Assembly: GCA_965223255.1 (NCBI GenBank)
Contig: CBDCWA010000004.1
Span: 1,054,001-1,118,000, forward strand
Direction of reading: 5' to 3'
Length of the DNA stretch: 64,000 nucleotides
DNA from: CBDCWA01 sp965223255
GTDB taxonomy: Bacteria; Pseudomonadota; Alphaproteobacteria; Rhizobiales; Hyphomicrobiaceae
Part shown: positions 54,806 through 63,077 of the stretch, piece by piece
Numbering within the stretch: position 1 is the first letter of the stretch
How the letters are laid out: each line of letters begins with the position of its first letter
Program-made: the position numbers and the translations under genes
Notes under the pieces: generated by a model
What the model was told of the DNA's origin: nothing
The model's input: the letters and a program-made list of their open reading frames with translations, nothing else
Databases searched by the model: none

Positions 54806-55769
54806 GGGCCCGCCCTCCAGCTCGCGAGCGTCCGTTCAATCGGGTCTTTTTTCGGTCTTTACTGCGTGTTTCTTTGCCCGTTGGTTTGTTGGTGCGGTTG
54901 ATCGCAGTCTGCTGTTCTCCTTCGTCGCCGTCGATGCTGCGCGCCAATGCGTTTACGCGATCACGATCTACGACCCATTTCTCACCCCTCTTATGAGAAA
55001 CGAGCAATGCCAATGCATTACACAACGCCATAGGTACCGTAAGTGTTTTAAGCTGGTCGTGCTCGCCACGTGAGGCAGACAACAGCAGATCTGGCCGCGG
55101 TTTTAGTGAAGGGCCGATGTGATCAGAGATGACAATGCTCGTGGCTTTTTGGGTCTTGGTATGCTTGATCAGTGGTTTAACGCCAGGCGGAATCGTATCA
55201 TCCGACGTCAGTACGAGACCAAGTAGAACATCATTCTTGCTTATATTGTTGATACGCTCTGCAATTTCCCGGCCTTTGCTCCCAAGAACAACCGTGCGCA
55301 CGCCATACCGACGGAATCGACGATCGAGAAGCTCTATCAAGCTTGTCGCATGCGCGGGACCGAACAGAAAAACCTGATCGGCCGTTACGATGCTTTCGGC
55401 TGCCGTATCAAGGGGCCGCTGCAAGTCGTTTCGCTGAAGTTTTTGTAGAGAGGCGATCTCACTTTCGACGAGTGAATGCAGGATACGCGACTTTTCGAGT
55501 CCTGCCAGGCGTCGTTCGACCCGGTATTTGGCTTGTTCGGAGTTAAGGATGTCTGCGCGTAAGCGTTCGCGAAGTTGCAGAAATCCTTTGAAGCCGAGCC
55601 TTTGAGCGAACCGAACAACAGTCGAGGGATGCACTTTCGCACGGCCCGCAAGCTCCGTCGCCGTGAAAAAGGCACCTTGGGTCATGTTTTCGCGCAAAAC
55701 AGCGACAAGTCGCTCTTCGGCATTTGAAAGGGGGCCCGTACATTCATCAAGGATCGTAGGCGCGCTCAT
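54798..55769 (-). CDS. RpiR-family (HTH-SIS) transcriptional regulator
   Basis: A 323-residue RpiR/MurR-type regulator. The N-terminal winged helix-turn-helix (about 15-75) includes TELAGRAKVHPSTVVRFAQR, and the SIS domain (about 115-255) includes VFLFGPAHATSLIELLDRRF. SIS domains usually bind phosphorylated sugars, so the ligand may be a phosphorylated carbon compound. A basic C-terminal tail (KDRKKTRLNGRSRAG) is unusual. It heads the operon with transporter 1; the two palindromes lie 90-145 nt upstream. Confidence 0.9.
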   Translation of the reverse strand: MSAPTILDECTGPLSNAEERLVAVLRENMTQGAFFTATELAGRAKVHPSTVVRFAQRLGFKGFLQLRERLRADILNSEQAKYRVERRLAGLEKSRILHSLVESEIASLQKLQRNDLQRPLDTAAESIVTADQVFLFGPAHATSLIELLDRRFRRYGVRTVVLGSKGREIAERINNISKNDVLLGLVLTSDDTIPPGVKPLIKHTKTQKATSIVISDHIGPSLKPRPDLLLSASRGEHDQLKTLTVPMALCNALALLVSHKRGEKWVVDRDRVNALARSIDGDEGEQQTAINRTNKPTGKETRSKDRKKTRLNGRSRAGGRARA

Positions 55770-55830
55770 TCGATCTCACCAATAAAACAATATTGCCGCG
55801 TGCCGTTGTGAAACAACAGGATCTCGCTGC

Positions 55831-56112
55831 CATCGAACTGTTGAGATCGTATTCGGATGCAATAAATATTGCAATAGCTACTAATTTGCACCGATTTGCA
55901 ATTTATATTGCATAGCAACATACCGTTATTCGGCTAGGATATGCTGGAGAGATCCATGTATTGGCTGCTGATATTTCATCGTGGCAGATAACCCTCTGAA
56001 AAGAATATTGTAATGACAGGCTGGTGGGCAGGGCGTTGGTGATCATCTGATTGGCGACTTTGTGTGCATCAACATAAATCAATATTGGGAACGATTATTG
56101 CAGCGCATCGTG
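55831..56112. repeat. direct-repeat control region, copy 2
   Basis: The second copy of the region described at 46698-46990, lying between rpiR (minus) and gdpD (plus). It includes the two palindromes and the gdpD start. It is less disrupted than copy 1. The two copies are about 9.1 kb apart in the same orientation. Confidence 0.85.
55858..55912. promoter_or_regulatory. paired palindromic operators between rpiR and gdpD
   Basis: TGCAATAAATATTGCA (55858-55873) is a perfect 7-2-7 palindrome; TGCAATTTATATTGCA (55897-55912) is nearly so. Their centres are 39 bp apart, same as in the other copy. Placement between divergent rpiR and gdpD suggests autoregulation and control of both. Confidence 0.72.
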
Positions 56113-56825
56113 GCGGCGCGGCTCTCTGGCCATAAGATAGTCTCGAAGCGTTTCGGGGAGCTGTTGGGCTAGGCGTGGATCAGATCGACACCGACCTGCA
56201 TTTGTCGCAGGACCATGAGCCCATCATCATTCATGATCCAACATTAGATAGAACCACCAGCGGGACTGGCGCGGTTTCTGCATTCACATGGTCTCAATTG
56301 AACGCAATACAGCTCTTGGGCGCGAACGGCGGGTGCATTCCACATTTTGATCCGCTGCTTGAACTCATGCGTGATACTGATATCGGCCTTCGCCTTGAGC
56401 TAAAGGTGGACGCAACCGGCAGCATGTATCCGGGTATTGAATCTATTGCAGGCGCCCATCTTCAGCCTTTTGGTATGTTGGAGCGCACAGTCTTCTCGTC
56501 CTTTGAATGGAATTATTTTGAACGGCTAGGACGTCTTAAAGCGGATGCGCCGATCATCGGCCTGATAAATGCTCAACGCTTCGAGGCTTTGGGTGGGCTT
56601 GCCGGCGCCATAGCACGTGCCAAATCTGCAAGCATTGAGGAAATATCCTATCCTGTAGACTTGCTATTGGATGACGATGTTGCCCTGGCTGGTCAGCAAG
56701 GCATTCGGTTGGGCGTCTATGGTGCAAAGGCTGAACATCAAGTCCGACGCGCCCTCGATTGCGGTGTTGCTGCGTTCACAACACACTTGCCAGATGTGGC
56801 GCTCGAACTGCAGAGGAAATTGTAA
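56064..56825 (+). pseudogene. glycerophosphodiester phosphodiesterase, interrupted by a stop
   Basis: The GDPD family hydrolyses glycerophosphodiesters to glycerol-3-phosphate and an alcohol. Read from GTG at 56064, the frame gives GTIIAAHRGGAALWP, then TAA (56133-56135) where the family has the metal-binding Glu of PEN, then DSLEAFRGAVGLGVDQID and IIIHDPTLDRTTSGTG, continuing to 56825. So the only lesion is one codon (GAA to TAA). A downstream GTG at 56175 would give a 216-residue product lacking the HRG active site. A sequencing error cannot be excluded. Confidence 0.85.
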
Positions 56826-56830
56826 CCAGT

Positions 56831-57127
56831 ATGCTGGTTCACATTCTATCTGCTGGCAAGCACGAAACGAAACAGACGCGAAAGGTGATCGACGAGCGCC
56901 TCGGGTTGGCGGATCGCACACCGGCCACTTCTTCTTCGCTGATCGATGTGATGTATCAAATGGGCTGCCGTCGCGTCAGTATGCTCGACTTGCACAAGAA
57001 TGGGCGGCCAGCATCGGATCGGATCCAAGTGAATATTTGGCACCCGTCTGCTAAGATGTATCAAAGATTGGTTGATTTGCCGGCAAGCCGGGATCTACGA
57101 GCTGTGCAACTTCTACTAGGGCCTTAG
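56831..57127 (+). CDS. hypothetical protein after gdpD, 98 aa
   Basis: A 98-codon frame opens at an ATG 5 nt after the gdpD stop (MLVHILSAGKHETKQTRKV) and includes SSSLIDVMYQMGCRRVSML. Codon use looks protein-like, but no family is recognised and the ribosome site (GAGGAAA) is far. It could be a small gene coupled to gdpD. Confidence 0.38.
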   Translation: MLVHILSAGKHETKQTRKVIDERLGLADRTPATSSSLIDVMYQMGCRRVSMLDLHKNGRPASDRIQVNIWHPSAKMYQRLVDLPASRDLRAVQLLLGP

Positions 57128-57781
57128 AAAACTGAGCGCGTCCTCCTATGTTCCCGCATCGAGGTAGATGATGCGTATGAACCCACTGAGAAAATCGGCA
57201 TTAAGTTATAGTTGAAGTACGCTAGTAAGCTGACATGAATGGCGGCCAGTAATTCGACGCCGTGCTCAACGCGGTCAGCGTCGAATGATGGACTGACGCT
57301 GCGTTGTGCAATGCACCAGCCACGTAGAGCCGTTCGGCAGGAATTGGCCGTCGCGTTTATGAGAACGGAACAGGTCTCGGGTGTAAAGCGGCCATACATT
57401 TGCCTCGCACTGTAACGATCCGAATGATGCGGCGCACACGCCGACGAGTTCAGCATTGAGCTTCAACGCAACACAAGTGTTGCACACGTACACAGAGTCT
57501 CCTTCGGGTCATTCGCGACGATAGTCGGCTGTCTGCTATCAGGGCGCAACGGACGTTGGCGTCTGTTCCATAACTTACGTTTTACAGAACAACTACTCAT
57601 CAGGATCATGTCCGCTATCGATATGATACTGTTCTAATATCCCGATGGTTGGACTGCCCCCGAAGATGCGACAAGTGTGGTCAGAGGGTATCTCGACGTT
57701 CTTGTTGCAGAAGACGGGAACAGTGATGCCGGACGAGCGGGTGGCAAACGGTCGATACCAAGCCGCCGAAGAAAATCTCGC
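57128..57781. other. 654-nt gap with a second resolution-site-like segment
   Basis: No gene with support is visible on either strand; the minus-strand frames here have no homology. The segment at about 57565-57630 resembles the recombinase-site region at 39165-39230 (about 76% over 62 nt by eye). This may be a leftover of the same mobile element family. Confidence 0.35.
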
Positions 57782-59422
57782 TCACCGATCGTCTGGCGGC
57801 CTAGATTGCACGGTTGATATGTCGGCGTAGACTCGAGTCAGGTAGTGTTTTATGCGTGGCGACGTCCCCTCAGCGAGCAGTAGCCTGATAGCCTCTTGAA
57901 GCTTGCGTTCTTCTTCGCTGACGCGTTCATGGTGACGGAGGTGGTTTATCCAAGAAGCCTCGAACCAGGTTTCAACAAATTCGTCAGGTGCGTCTGCACT
58001 GGCCATCAGCGTCCAACCATAGCCGCCCCCGCGCCTGCGCGCGTTCTTGAGTTCATCCATAAGGTCCGCAAAAGAAACGCGGTTCTGATTCGACACTTTG
58101 TAAGTGATTTGAATCATGACTGGACCTCGATCGCCAACACTAGTTTCTGAAAGCACTGGCGTTGGCCAATGCATTGATGGCGCGAGATCCATCTCTGCAC
58201 CCTGGTTGAGCTTGGCACGCCACGTCAACGGTATCATCAGCACGGCACCAACAGCAGCGATCAAGAGGCTCGCGGACATTCCCATGGTGGCGGCTGTCTG
58301 TCCCCAAATCAGGCTGCCTGCCGACATCGCGCCGAAGAACACGGTGAGAAAGAACGATAAGCCGCGGGCCCTGACCCAATCGGGAAGCGCGGTCTGGGTA
58401 GAGACGTGCAAGCTTGAAAGCACGGCAATCCATGAGATGCCGGCAATGGCTGATGCGATAATGGCAATCGGCTGGTTGTCGATGGTTGCGAATGCGGCGA
58501 GGACGAGTGCCGTGCCCAGGGTTCCTAGAGCTACCGTCCTGTCAGGCCCTAGCCATGATTTTAGCGTCGGCAAAAGGAGGGCGCCAACCACGGCCCCACC
58601 GCCAACGGAACCAAGCAGCATGCCATACAGCGTCGGGCCCCCAGAAAGCAGATCGCGGGCGATCAGCGGAAGCAGCGCCCAGTAGGCACTGGCGAAAGCA
58701 AAGAACGCTGCGGCACGAATGAGCGTTGCGCGAACGGGTTGGCTGTTTGCAACAAAGCGCCAGCCGGCAACAATTGCTGAGCCAACATGTTCAGGTGGCA
58801 AGCCATGCTGAGGTCTTGGTGGTGCTTTCCACCAAACTAGTGCCGCAATTATTCCGGCAAAACTGAGAGCATTCAGTGCAAAGGGAGCCCAAAGCCCGAA
58901 TGCGACGATGAGAAAGCCAGCGAGTGCGGGACCTATAGCTCGGCTTATGTTGATGCCTGCGGAGTTCAGCGCAATTGCCGAGGACAAATCCGATCGCGGT
59001 ACCAGCGCAGGAACGACAGCCTGCCATGCCGGTGCCATGAACGCCGCGCCTGTACCCAGCAGGAAGGTGAATACAATCAGGATCAGCGGCGTCACTACTT
59101 TGAGAGAAACAAGAATAGCAAGCGACGCAGCCGTCCCAGCGACAAGCAGGTTTACGCTGATCAAAAGCCGCCTGCGATCAACGATATCGGCAACTGCACC
59201 GGCTAACAGCGCGAAGAGAAAGATCGGCAGCGTTGTCGCCGCCTGAACACCCGCAACCGTCAATGCTGAGGTTGACAACTCAGTCATCAACCAGCCCGCC
59301 CCGACATCGTGCATCCAGGTGCCGACATTTGAAATGATAGTCGCGATCCAAAGTACGGCATAGGCCGAATGCCTAAACGGTGCCCATGGAGAGGATCGCA
59401 TGTCCTCCGTTCTCTCAGTCAT
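57782..59422 (-). CDS. MFS transporter (EntS-like) with C-terminal soluble domain
   Basis: A 546-residue MFS_3-class transporter. The ATG at 59422 (MTERTEDMRSSPWAPFRH) has GGAG; the longer frame is rejected. The first 415 residues have about 12 helices with NVGTWMHDVGAGWLM at the start and GAVADIVDRRRLL in the loop 2-3. About 120 cytosolic residues follow (MIQITYKVSNQNRVSFADLM), resembling an antibiotic-biosynthesis-monooxygenase-like domain seen in this MFS group. It is the last gene of the pirin unit, 41 nt after the amidohydrolase. Confidence 0.85.
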   Translation of the reverse strand: MTERTEDMRSSPWAPFRHSAYAVLWIATIISNVGTWMHDVGAGWLMTELSTSALTVAGVQAATTLPIFLFALLAGAVADIVDRRRLLISVNLLVAGTAASLAILVSLKVVTPLILIVFTFLLGTGAAFMAPAWQAVVPALVPRSDLSSAIALNSAGINISRAIGPALAGFLIVAFGLWAPFALNALSFAGIIAALVWWKAPPRPQHGLPPEHVGSAIVAGWRFVANSQPVRATLIRAAAFFAFASAYWALLPLIARDLLSGGPTLYGMLLGSVGGGAVVGALLLPTLKSWLGPDRTVALGTLGTALVLAAFATIDNQPIAIIASAIAGISWIAVLSSLHVSTQTALPDWVRARGLSFFLTVFFGAMSAGSLIWGQTAATMGMSASLLIAAVGAVLMIPLTWRAKLNQGAEMDLAPSMHWPTPVLSETSVGDRGPVMIQITYKVSNQNRVSFADLMDELKNARRRGGGYGWTLMASADAPDEFVETWFEASWINHLRHHERVSEEERKLQEAIRLLLAEGTSPRIKHYLTRVYADISTVQSRPPDDR

Positions 59423-59463
59423 ACATTCGCTCCGCTGCCAGCGAGTGCTCGCATCTAAGTCGA

Positions 59464-61419
59464 TCAAATCGCAAAACAGGAGCAACCGAGAGCGCCCCAG
59501 AAGCGCCCCTTATCACTAACTGGAATGGGATTGTTCCAGGCAATGCCGTGATCGTGACCATGTATCCCGCAAGTGTTGCCGCAACCATCATGACAAGCGT
59601 GGGCGAATTGAGTGGTGCCGCCGATCTCGGCCCGATTGGCTGGGCTGGGAACCGCGCCGACAGGTGTCCATGACGGCGAGGCCGGCGGCAGTGGCGGCGA
59701 ATAGGACGCGTAATCGCCTTCGCCGTAGACGACTTTACCTGCGACGACCGTCATAACCGCATTTATCCGGCGGACTCCCGACACCGGTACAGTCATGTAG
59801 TCGGCTGAGAGCACCGCAAGGTCAGCGTACATGCCGGGCGACAGTGTGCCCTTCACATCCTGCTCACCAGAGAACCATGCCGATCCCTCCGTCCAAAGCC
59901 GAAGCGCCGTTTCTCGGTCGACAACATTCTTCTCATCGTAAAGCGCCATACCACCCAGGGTTTGGCCGGTCGTCAGCCAATGTAGCGCGACCCATGGATC
60001 GTAGGAGGCGACCCGAGTAGCGTCGGTCCCGGCGCCAACCGGGACGCCAGCGGCGAGCATTTTGGTAACTGGCGGCGTCGCCTTTGCCGCTTCCTTGCCG
60101 TAACGCTGGACGAAGTATTCGCCCTGGAAGGCCATGCGGTGTTGAATCGCGATACCTCCGCCCAACGCCTTTATTCGATTGATATTGCGCTCGGATATCG
60201 TTTCGGCATGGTCGATGATGAATCGCGTTTTGAACGGCTGGCGACCGTTGACGCGCTCAAACACGGTCAGAAAGCGGTCGATGGTTTCGTCGTAGGTCGC
60301 ATGAATACGAAATGGCCATTCGTTGGTTGCGAGCAGTTCGACGATTGGCTCCAGCTCGCGTTCCATCCGTGGTGCAAGGTTAGGACGAGGCTCCAGGAAG
60401 TTCTCAAAGTCAGCGGCCGACCAAGTCAGGTTTTCACCGGCACCGTTCATGCGCAGCATCGGGCTGCCGGCGCCAGGCTTCGTCATAGCGATCCAACGCT
60501 CGTAATCGGAGAGTTCGGATCCTGCCTTTTGCGCGAAAAGATTGTAGGCGACGCGCACCGTCATTTGGCCCGCGTCATGCAATTTCTGAATGACCTTGTA
60601 GTCGTCCGGATAATTCTGTCCGCCGCCACCCGCATCAATGACCGACGTTATGCCAAGCCGGTTCATCTCGCGCATATAATGACGTGTGGAATTGATCTGA
60701 TCTTCGAGCGGTAACTTTGGTCCGCGCGCAAGCGTCGAATACAGAATTAGTGCTGATGGCTTTGCGACGAGCAGTCCCGTCGGAATACCATTGGCATCCT
60801 TTGCGACGACGCCACCTGGTGGGTTTGGCGTATCCTTGTCAAATCCTAGCGCGTTGAGTGCGGCCTTGTTCAAAAGCGCACGCCCGTAAAGGTGCAGAAT
60901 GAAAACCGGCGTATCAGGTGCAGCGGCGTTGATCTCATCAAGGGTTGGCATGCGCCGTTCAGCGAATTGAAACTCCGACCAGCCGCCGACCACGCGGACC
61001 CATTGTGGCGCCGGTGTGCGTGCCGCCTGTTCCTTCAAGAGGCGCAGAGCATCTGCGACGGAGGGTACACCTTCCCATCTGAGTTCCATATTGTAGTTTA
61101 AGCCGCCACGAATGAGGTGCGTATGACTGTCATTCAAACCCGGAATGACACGCCGGCCCTTAAGATCAATGGATTTGGTACCCGAACCGGCAAGGCCCAC
61201 GATGTTGGCATCAGAGCCGATTGCGCGAACCAAGCCGTCCTGAATGGCAATGGCCTGCGCATTAGGCGTTGCGCGGTCGAGAGTCGTAATTCGCCCGTTG
61301 TGAAGGACGAGGTCCGGTGCTTGGGACATGATCTGACTCCTTGCGTTGCGGGCGGAGATTGCGGCCATGGCAGAGGCGGCAGCGAAGCCCTGGACGAATG
61401 TGCGACGAGGAACACGCAT
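59464..61419 (-). CDS. Tat-exported YtcJ-like amidohydrolase (amidohydrolase_3)
   Basis: A 651-residue metal-dependent hydrolase. The N-terminus MRVPRRTFVQGFAAASAMAA is a twin-arginine signal, so the enzyme acts in the periplasm. The metal site begins VIPGLNDSHTHLIRGG, and continues in RIHATYDET and IDHAETIS. The final 45 residues form a Cys/His-rich tail (ACHDGCGNTCGIHGHDHG, then GALGCSCFAI) beyond the catalytic core. It lies after the YcaC-like gene. Substrate unknown. Confidence 0.88.
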   Translation of the reverse strand: MRVPRRTFVQGFAAASAMAAISARNARSQIMSQAPDLVLHNGRITTLDRATPNAQAIAIQDGLVRAIGSDANIVGLAGSGTKSIDLKGRRVIPGLNDSHTHLIRGGLNYNMELRWEGVPSVADALRLLKEQAARTPAPQWVRVVGGWSEFQFAERRMPTLDEINAAAPDTPVFILHLYGRALLNKAALNALGFDKDTPNPPGGVVAKDANGIPTGLLVAKPSALILYSTLARGPKLPLEDQINSTRHYMREMNRLGITSVIDAGGGGQNYPDDYKVIQKLHDAGQMTVRVAYNLFAQKAGSELSDYERWIAMTKPGAGSPMLRMNGAGENLTWSAADFENFLEPRPNLAPRMERELEPIVELLATNEWPFRIHATYDETIDRFLTVFERVNGRQPFKTRFIIDHAETISERNINRIKALGGGIAIQHRMAFQGEYFVQRYGKEAAKATPPVTKMLAAGVPVGAGTDATRVASYDPWVALHWLTTGQTLGGMALYDEKNVVDRETALRLWTEGSAWFSGEQDVKGTLSPGMYADLAVLSADYMTVPVSGVRRINAVMTVVAGKVVYGEGDYASYSPPLPPASPSWTPVGAVPSPANRAEIGGTTQFAHACHDGCGNTCGIHGHDHGIAWNNPIPVSDKGRFWGALGCSCFAI

Positions 61420-61493
61420 GACAATTCTCCGATTGCAGCTTGTTTGGTCGCCTGGAACGTTTGTTACGAGGCTCCCAGGGGATTATGAAGGGA

Positions 61494-62186
61494 TCAGGCT
61501 GCCGGAACGGGATCGACGCGCGGCCCATGGTCGACACGCTCTGGCGCCTTATGGACCATGGTGTAGGCGTAATCGACGCCCATGCCGTAAGCACCGGAAT
61601 GCTCCTGAACGATCGCGATGGTCGCGTCGTAGGTTTCCTTTCGGGCCCAATCGCGTTGCCATTCGAGCAGCACCTGTTGCCAGGTGACCGGCACTACGCC
61701 CGCCTGAACCATGCGCTGCATCGCGTAGTCATGAGCTTCCTTCGATGTCCCTCCCGACGCGTCAGCCACCATGTAGATCTCATAGTCGGTGTCGTGCATC
61801 GCCGATAGCGCGAACGTCAAATTACACACCTCAGTCCATAGACCGGATACGATAATCTTCTTGCGCCCCTCGGCAGCGCCCTTCGCCAAAGCGTCGCGAA
61901 CCTTCTGGTCGTCCCAGGAGTTCATTGATGTACGCTCGAGAAGCGGTACCTCCGGAAATACCGACAACAATTCTGGGTAGGTGTGACCAGAGAAGCTCTC
62001 TGTCTCAACCGTCGTGATGATGGTCGGGATGTTGAAGACCTTCGCCGATTTTGCCAGTGCCACGACATTATTTTTCAGCGTCTGGCGATCGATGGACTGG
62101 ACGCCGAATGCCATTTGCGGCTGATGATCGATAAAGATCAGCTGCGAGTTCTCTGGTGTCAGAACTTGTAGTTTGGAGTTTGCCAT
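61494..62186 (-). CDS. isochorismatase-family hydrolase, YcaC-like
   Basis: A 230-residue cysteine hydrolase. The catalytic Asp is in LIFIDHQPQMAFGV and the nucleophile Cys in GLWTEVCNLTFAL, with the usual hydrophobic stretch between. YcaC-like proteins form octamers and their substrates are unsettled. A GGAGC site precedes the ATG. It lies between pirin and the amidohydrolase in one operon. Confidence 0.9.
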   Translation of the reverse strand: MANSKLQVLTPENSQLIFIDHQPQMAFGVQSIDRQTLKNNVVALAKSAKVFNIPTIITTVETESFSGHTYPELLSVFPEVPLLERTSMNSWDDQKVRDALAKGAAEGRKKIIVSGLWTEVCNLTFALSAMHDTDYEIYMVADASGGTSKEAHDYAMQRMVQAGVVPVTWQQVLLEWQRDWARKETYDATIAIVQEHSGAYGMGVDYAYTMVHKAPERVDHGPRVDPVPAA

Positions 62187-62246
62187 CGGAAAAGCTCCTA
62201 TGGTTGGTAGTTGGAAGAAGACGTGGTTAAACCGGTGGCGAATTGA

Positions 62247-62957
62247 TTAGCTGGCGATGTCGAAGAGCAGGACCTCGGCCTCACCAGTAGATGTCCCGGA
62301 TATCTCTATTGCTTGGGCAGCAGTGGTTGCCAAACCGTCACCCGCCTTGAGGTGGCGACCGTTGACCGTGACATCCCCCCGCGCAATTTGAACCCAGGCT
62401 TGGCGCCCGGCCAGGAGCGGATGTCGGACGCTGTCCCCGGCTTTGAGGATCGTTGCGTAAAGGTCGACGTCACGATGTATCGTCACGGAACCGTCGCGCC
62501 CGTCACGTGACGCAATGAGACGCAGGGCACACCGCTTCTCTTCAGCAGAAAAAGTTTTCTGCTCATAGGACGGCTCAATTCCATCCTGTTCGGGAACGAT
62601 CCAGATTTGCAGGAAGTGCACCGGCTCAGCCTTTGAGGCATTGTACTCGCTATGGCGCACGCCGGTCCCAGCAGACATGCGTTGGACATCACCTGGGCGA
62701 ATGACCGACCCGGTACCAAGACTGTCCTTGTGCTCAAGGGCGCCTTCCAGGACGTACGAGATGATCTCCATATCGCTATGCGGATGGGTCGGAAAACCAC
62801 CGCCCGGTACGACACGGTCCTCGTTGATCACGCGTAGGGGACCAAATCCAAGATGCTTCGGATCGAAATAGTGACCGAACGAAAACGTATGCTTCGAATC
62901 GAGCCAGCCGAGATTGGCGGCCCCCCGCTCTTCAGCACGCCTCAATGTAAGTGCCAT
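62247..62957 (-). CDS. pirin family protein, YhhW-type
   Basis: A 236-residue bicupin. The ATG at 62957 (MALTLRRAEERGAANLGW) has a perfect GGAGGA site; the upstream extension is not homologous. The N-terminal cupin metal ligands are visible in FPTHPHSDMEIISYVLEG and AGTGVRHSEYN. E. coli YhhW has quercetinase activity, and pirins may also act as redox sensors. It heads the four-gene unit and is divergent from lysR. Confidence 0.9.
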   Translation of the reverse strand: MALTLRRAEERGAANLGWLDSKHTFSFGHYFDPKHLGFGPLRVINEDRVVPGGGFPTHPHSDMEIISYVLEGALEHKDSLGTGSVIRPGDVQRMSAGTGVRHSEYNASKAEPVHFLQIWIVPEQDGIEPSYEQKTFSAEEKRCALRLIASRDGRDGSVTIHRDVDLYATILKAGDSVRHPLLAGRQAWVQIARGDVTVNGRHLKAGDGLATTAAQAIEISGTSTGEAEVLLFDIAS

Positions 62958-63057
62958 GACATCCTCCAATTCCATCGGCCAGTCGGCCGCTGCGTTCAGC
63001 GTTGAAATTGAGACGATGACGAATATTTTGCAATCTGCTATTTTCGACCCAGTCTGC

Positions 63058-63070
63058 ATCCAAATTGGAT
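63058..63070. promoter_or_regulatory. palindrome at the lysR start
   Basis: ATCCAA-A-TTGGAT is a perfect 13-bp palindrome ending seven nt before the lysR ATG, in the 120-nt space between pirin and lysR. It could be the regulator's own binding site blocking translation or transcription start. LysR boxes are usually longer T-N11-A motifs, so this is tentative. Confidence 0.4.
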
Positions 63071-63077
63071 ACAATTC

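Noticed and set aside
50529..55769. Iron(III) importer as the simple reading of the FbpABC-like genes
   Set aside because: Neighbouring phosphatases, Na/Pi-PhoU, gdpD and an SIS-domain regulator favour a phosphorylated substrate; no Fur-type site or siderophore gene is seen. Kept as the main alternative.
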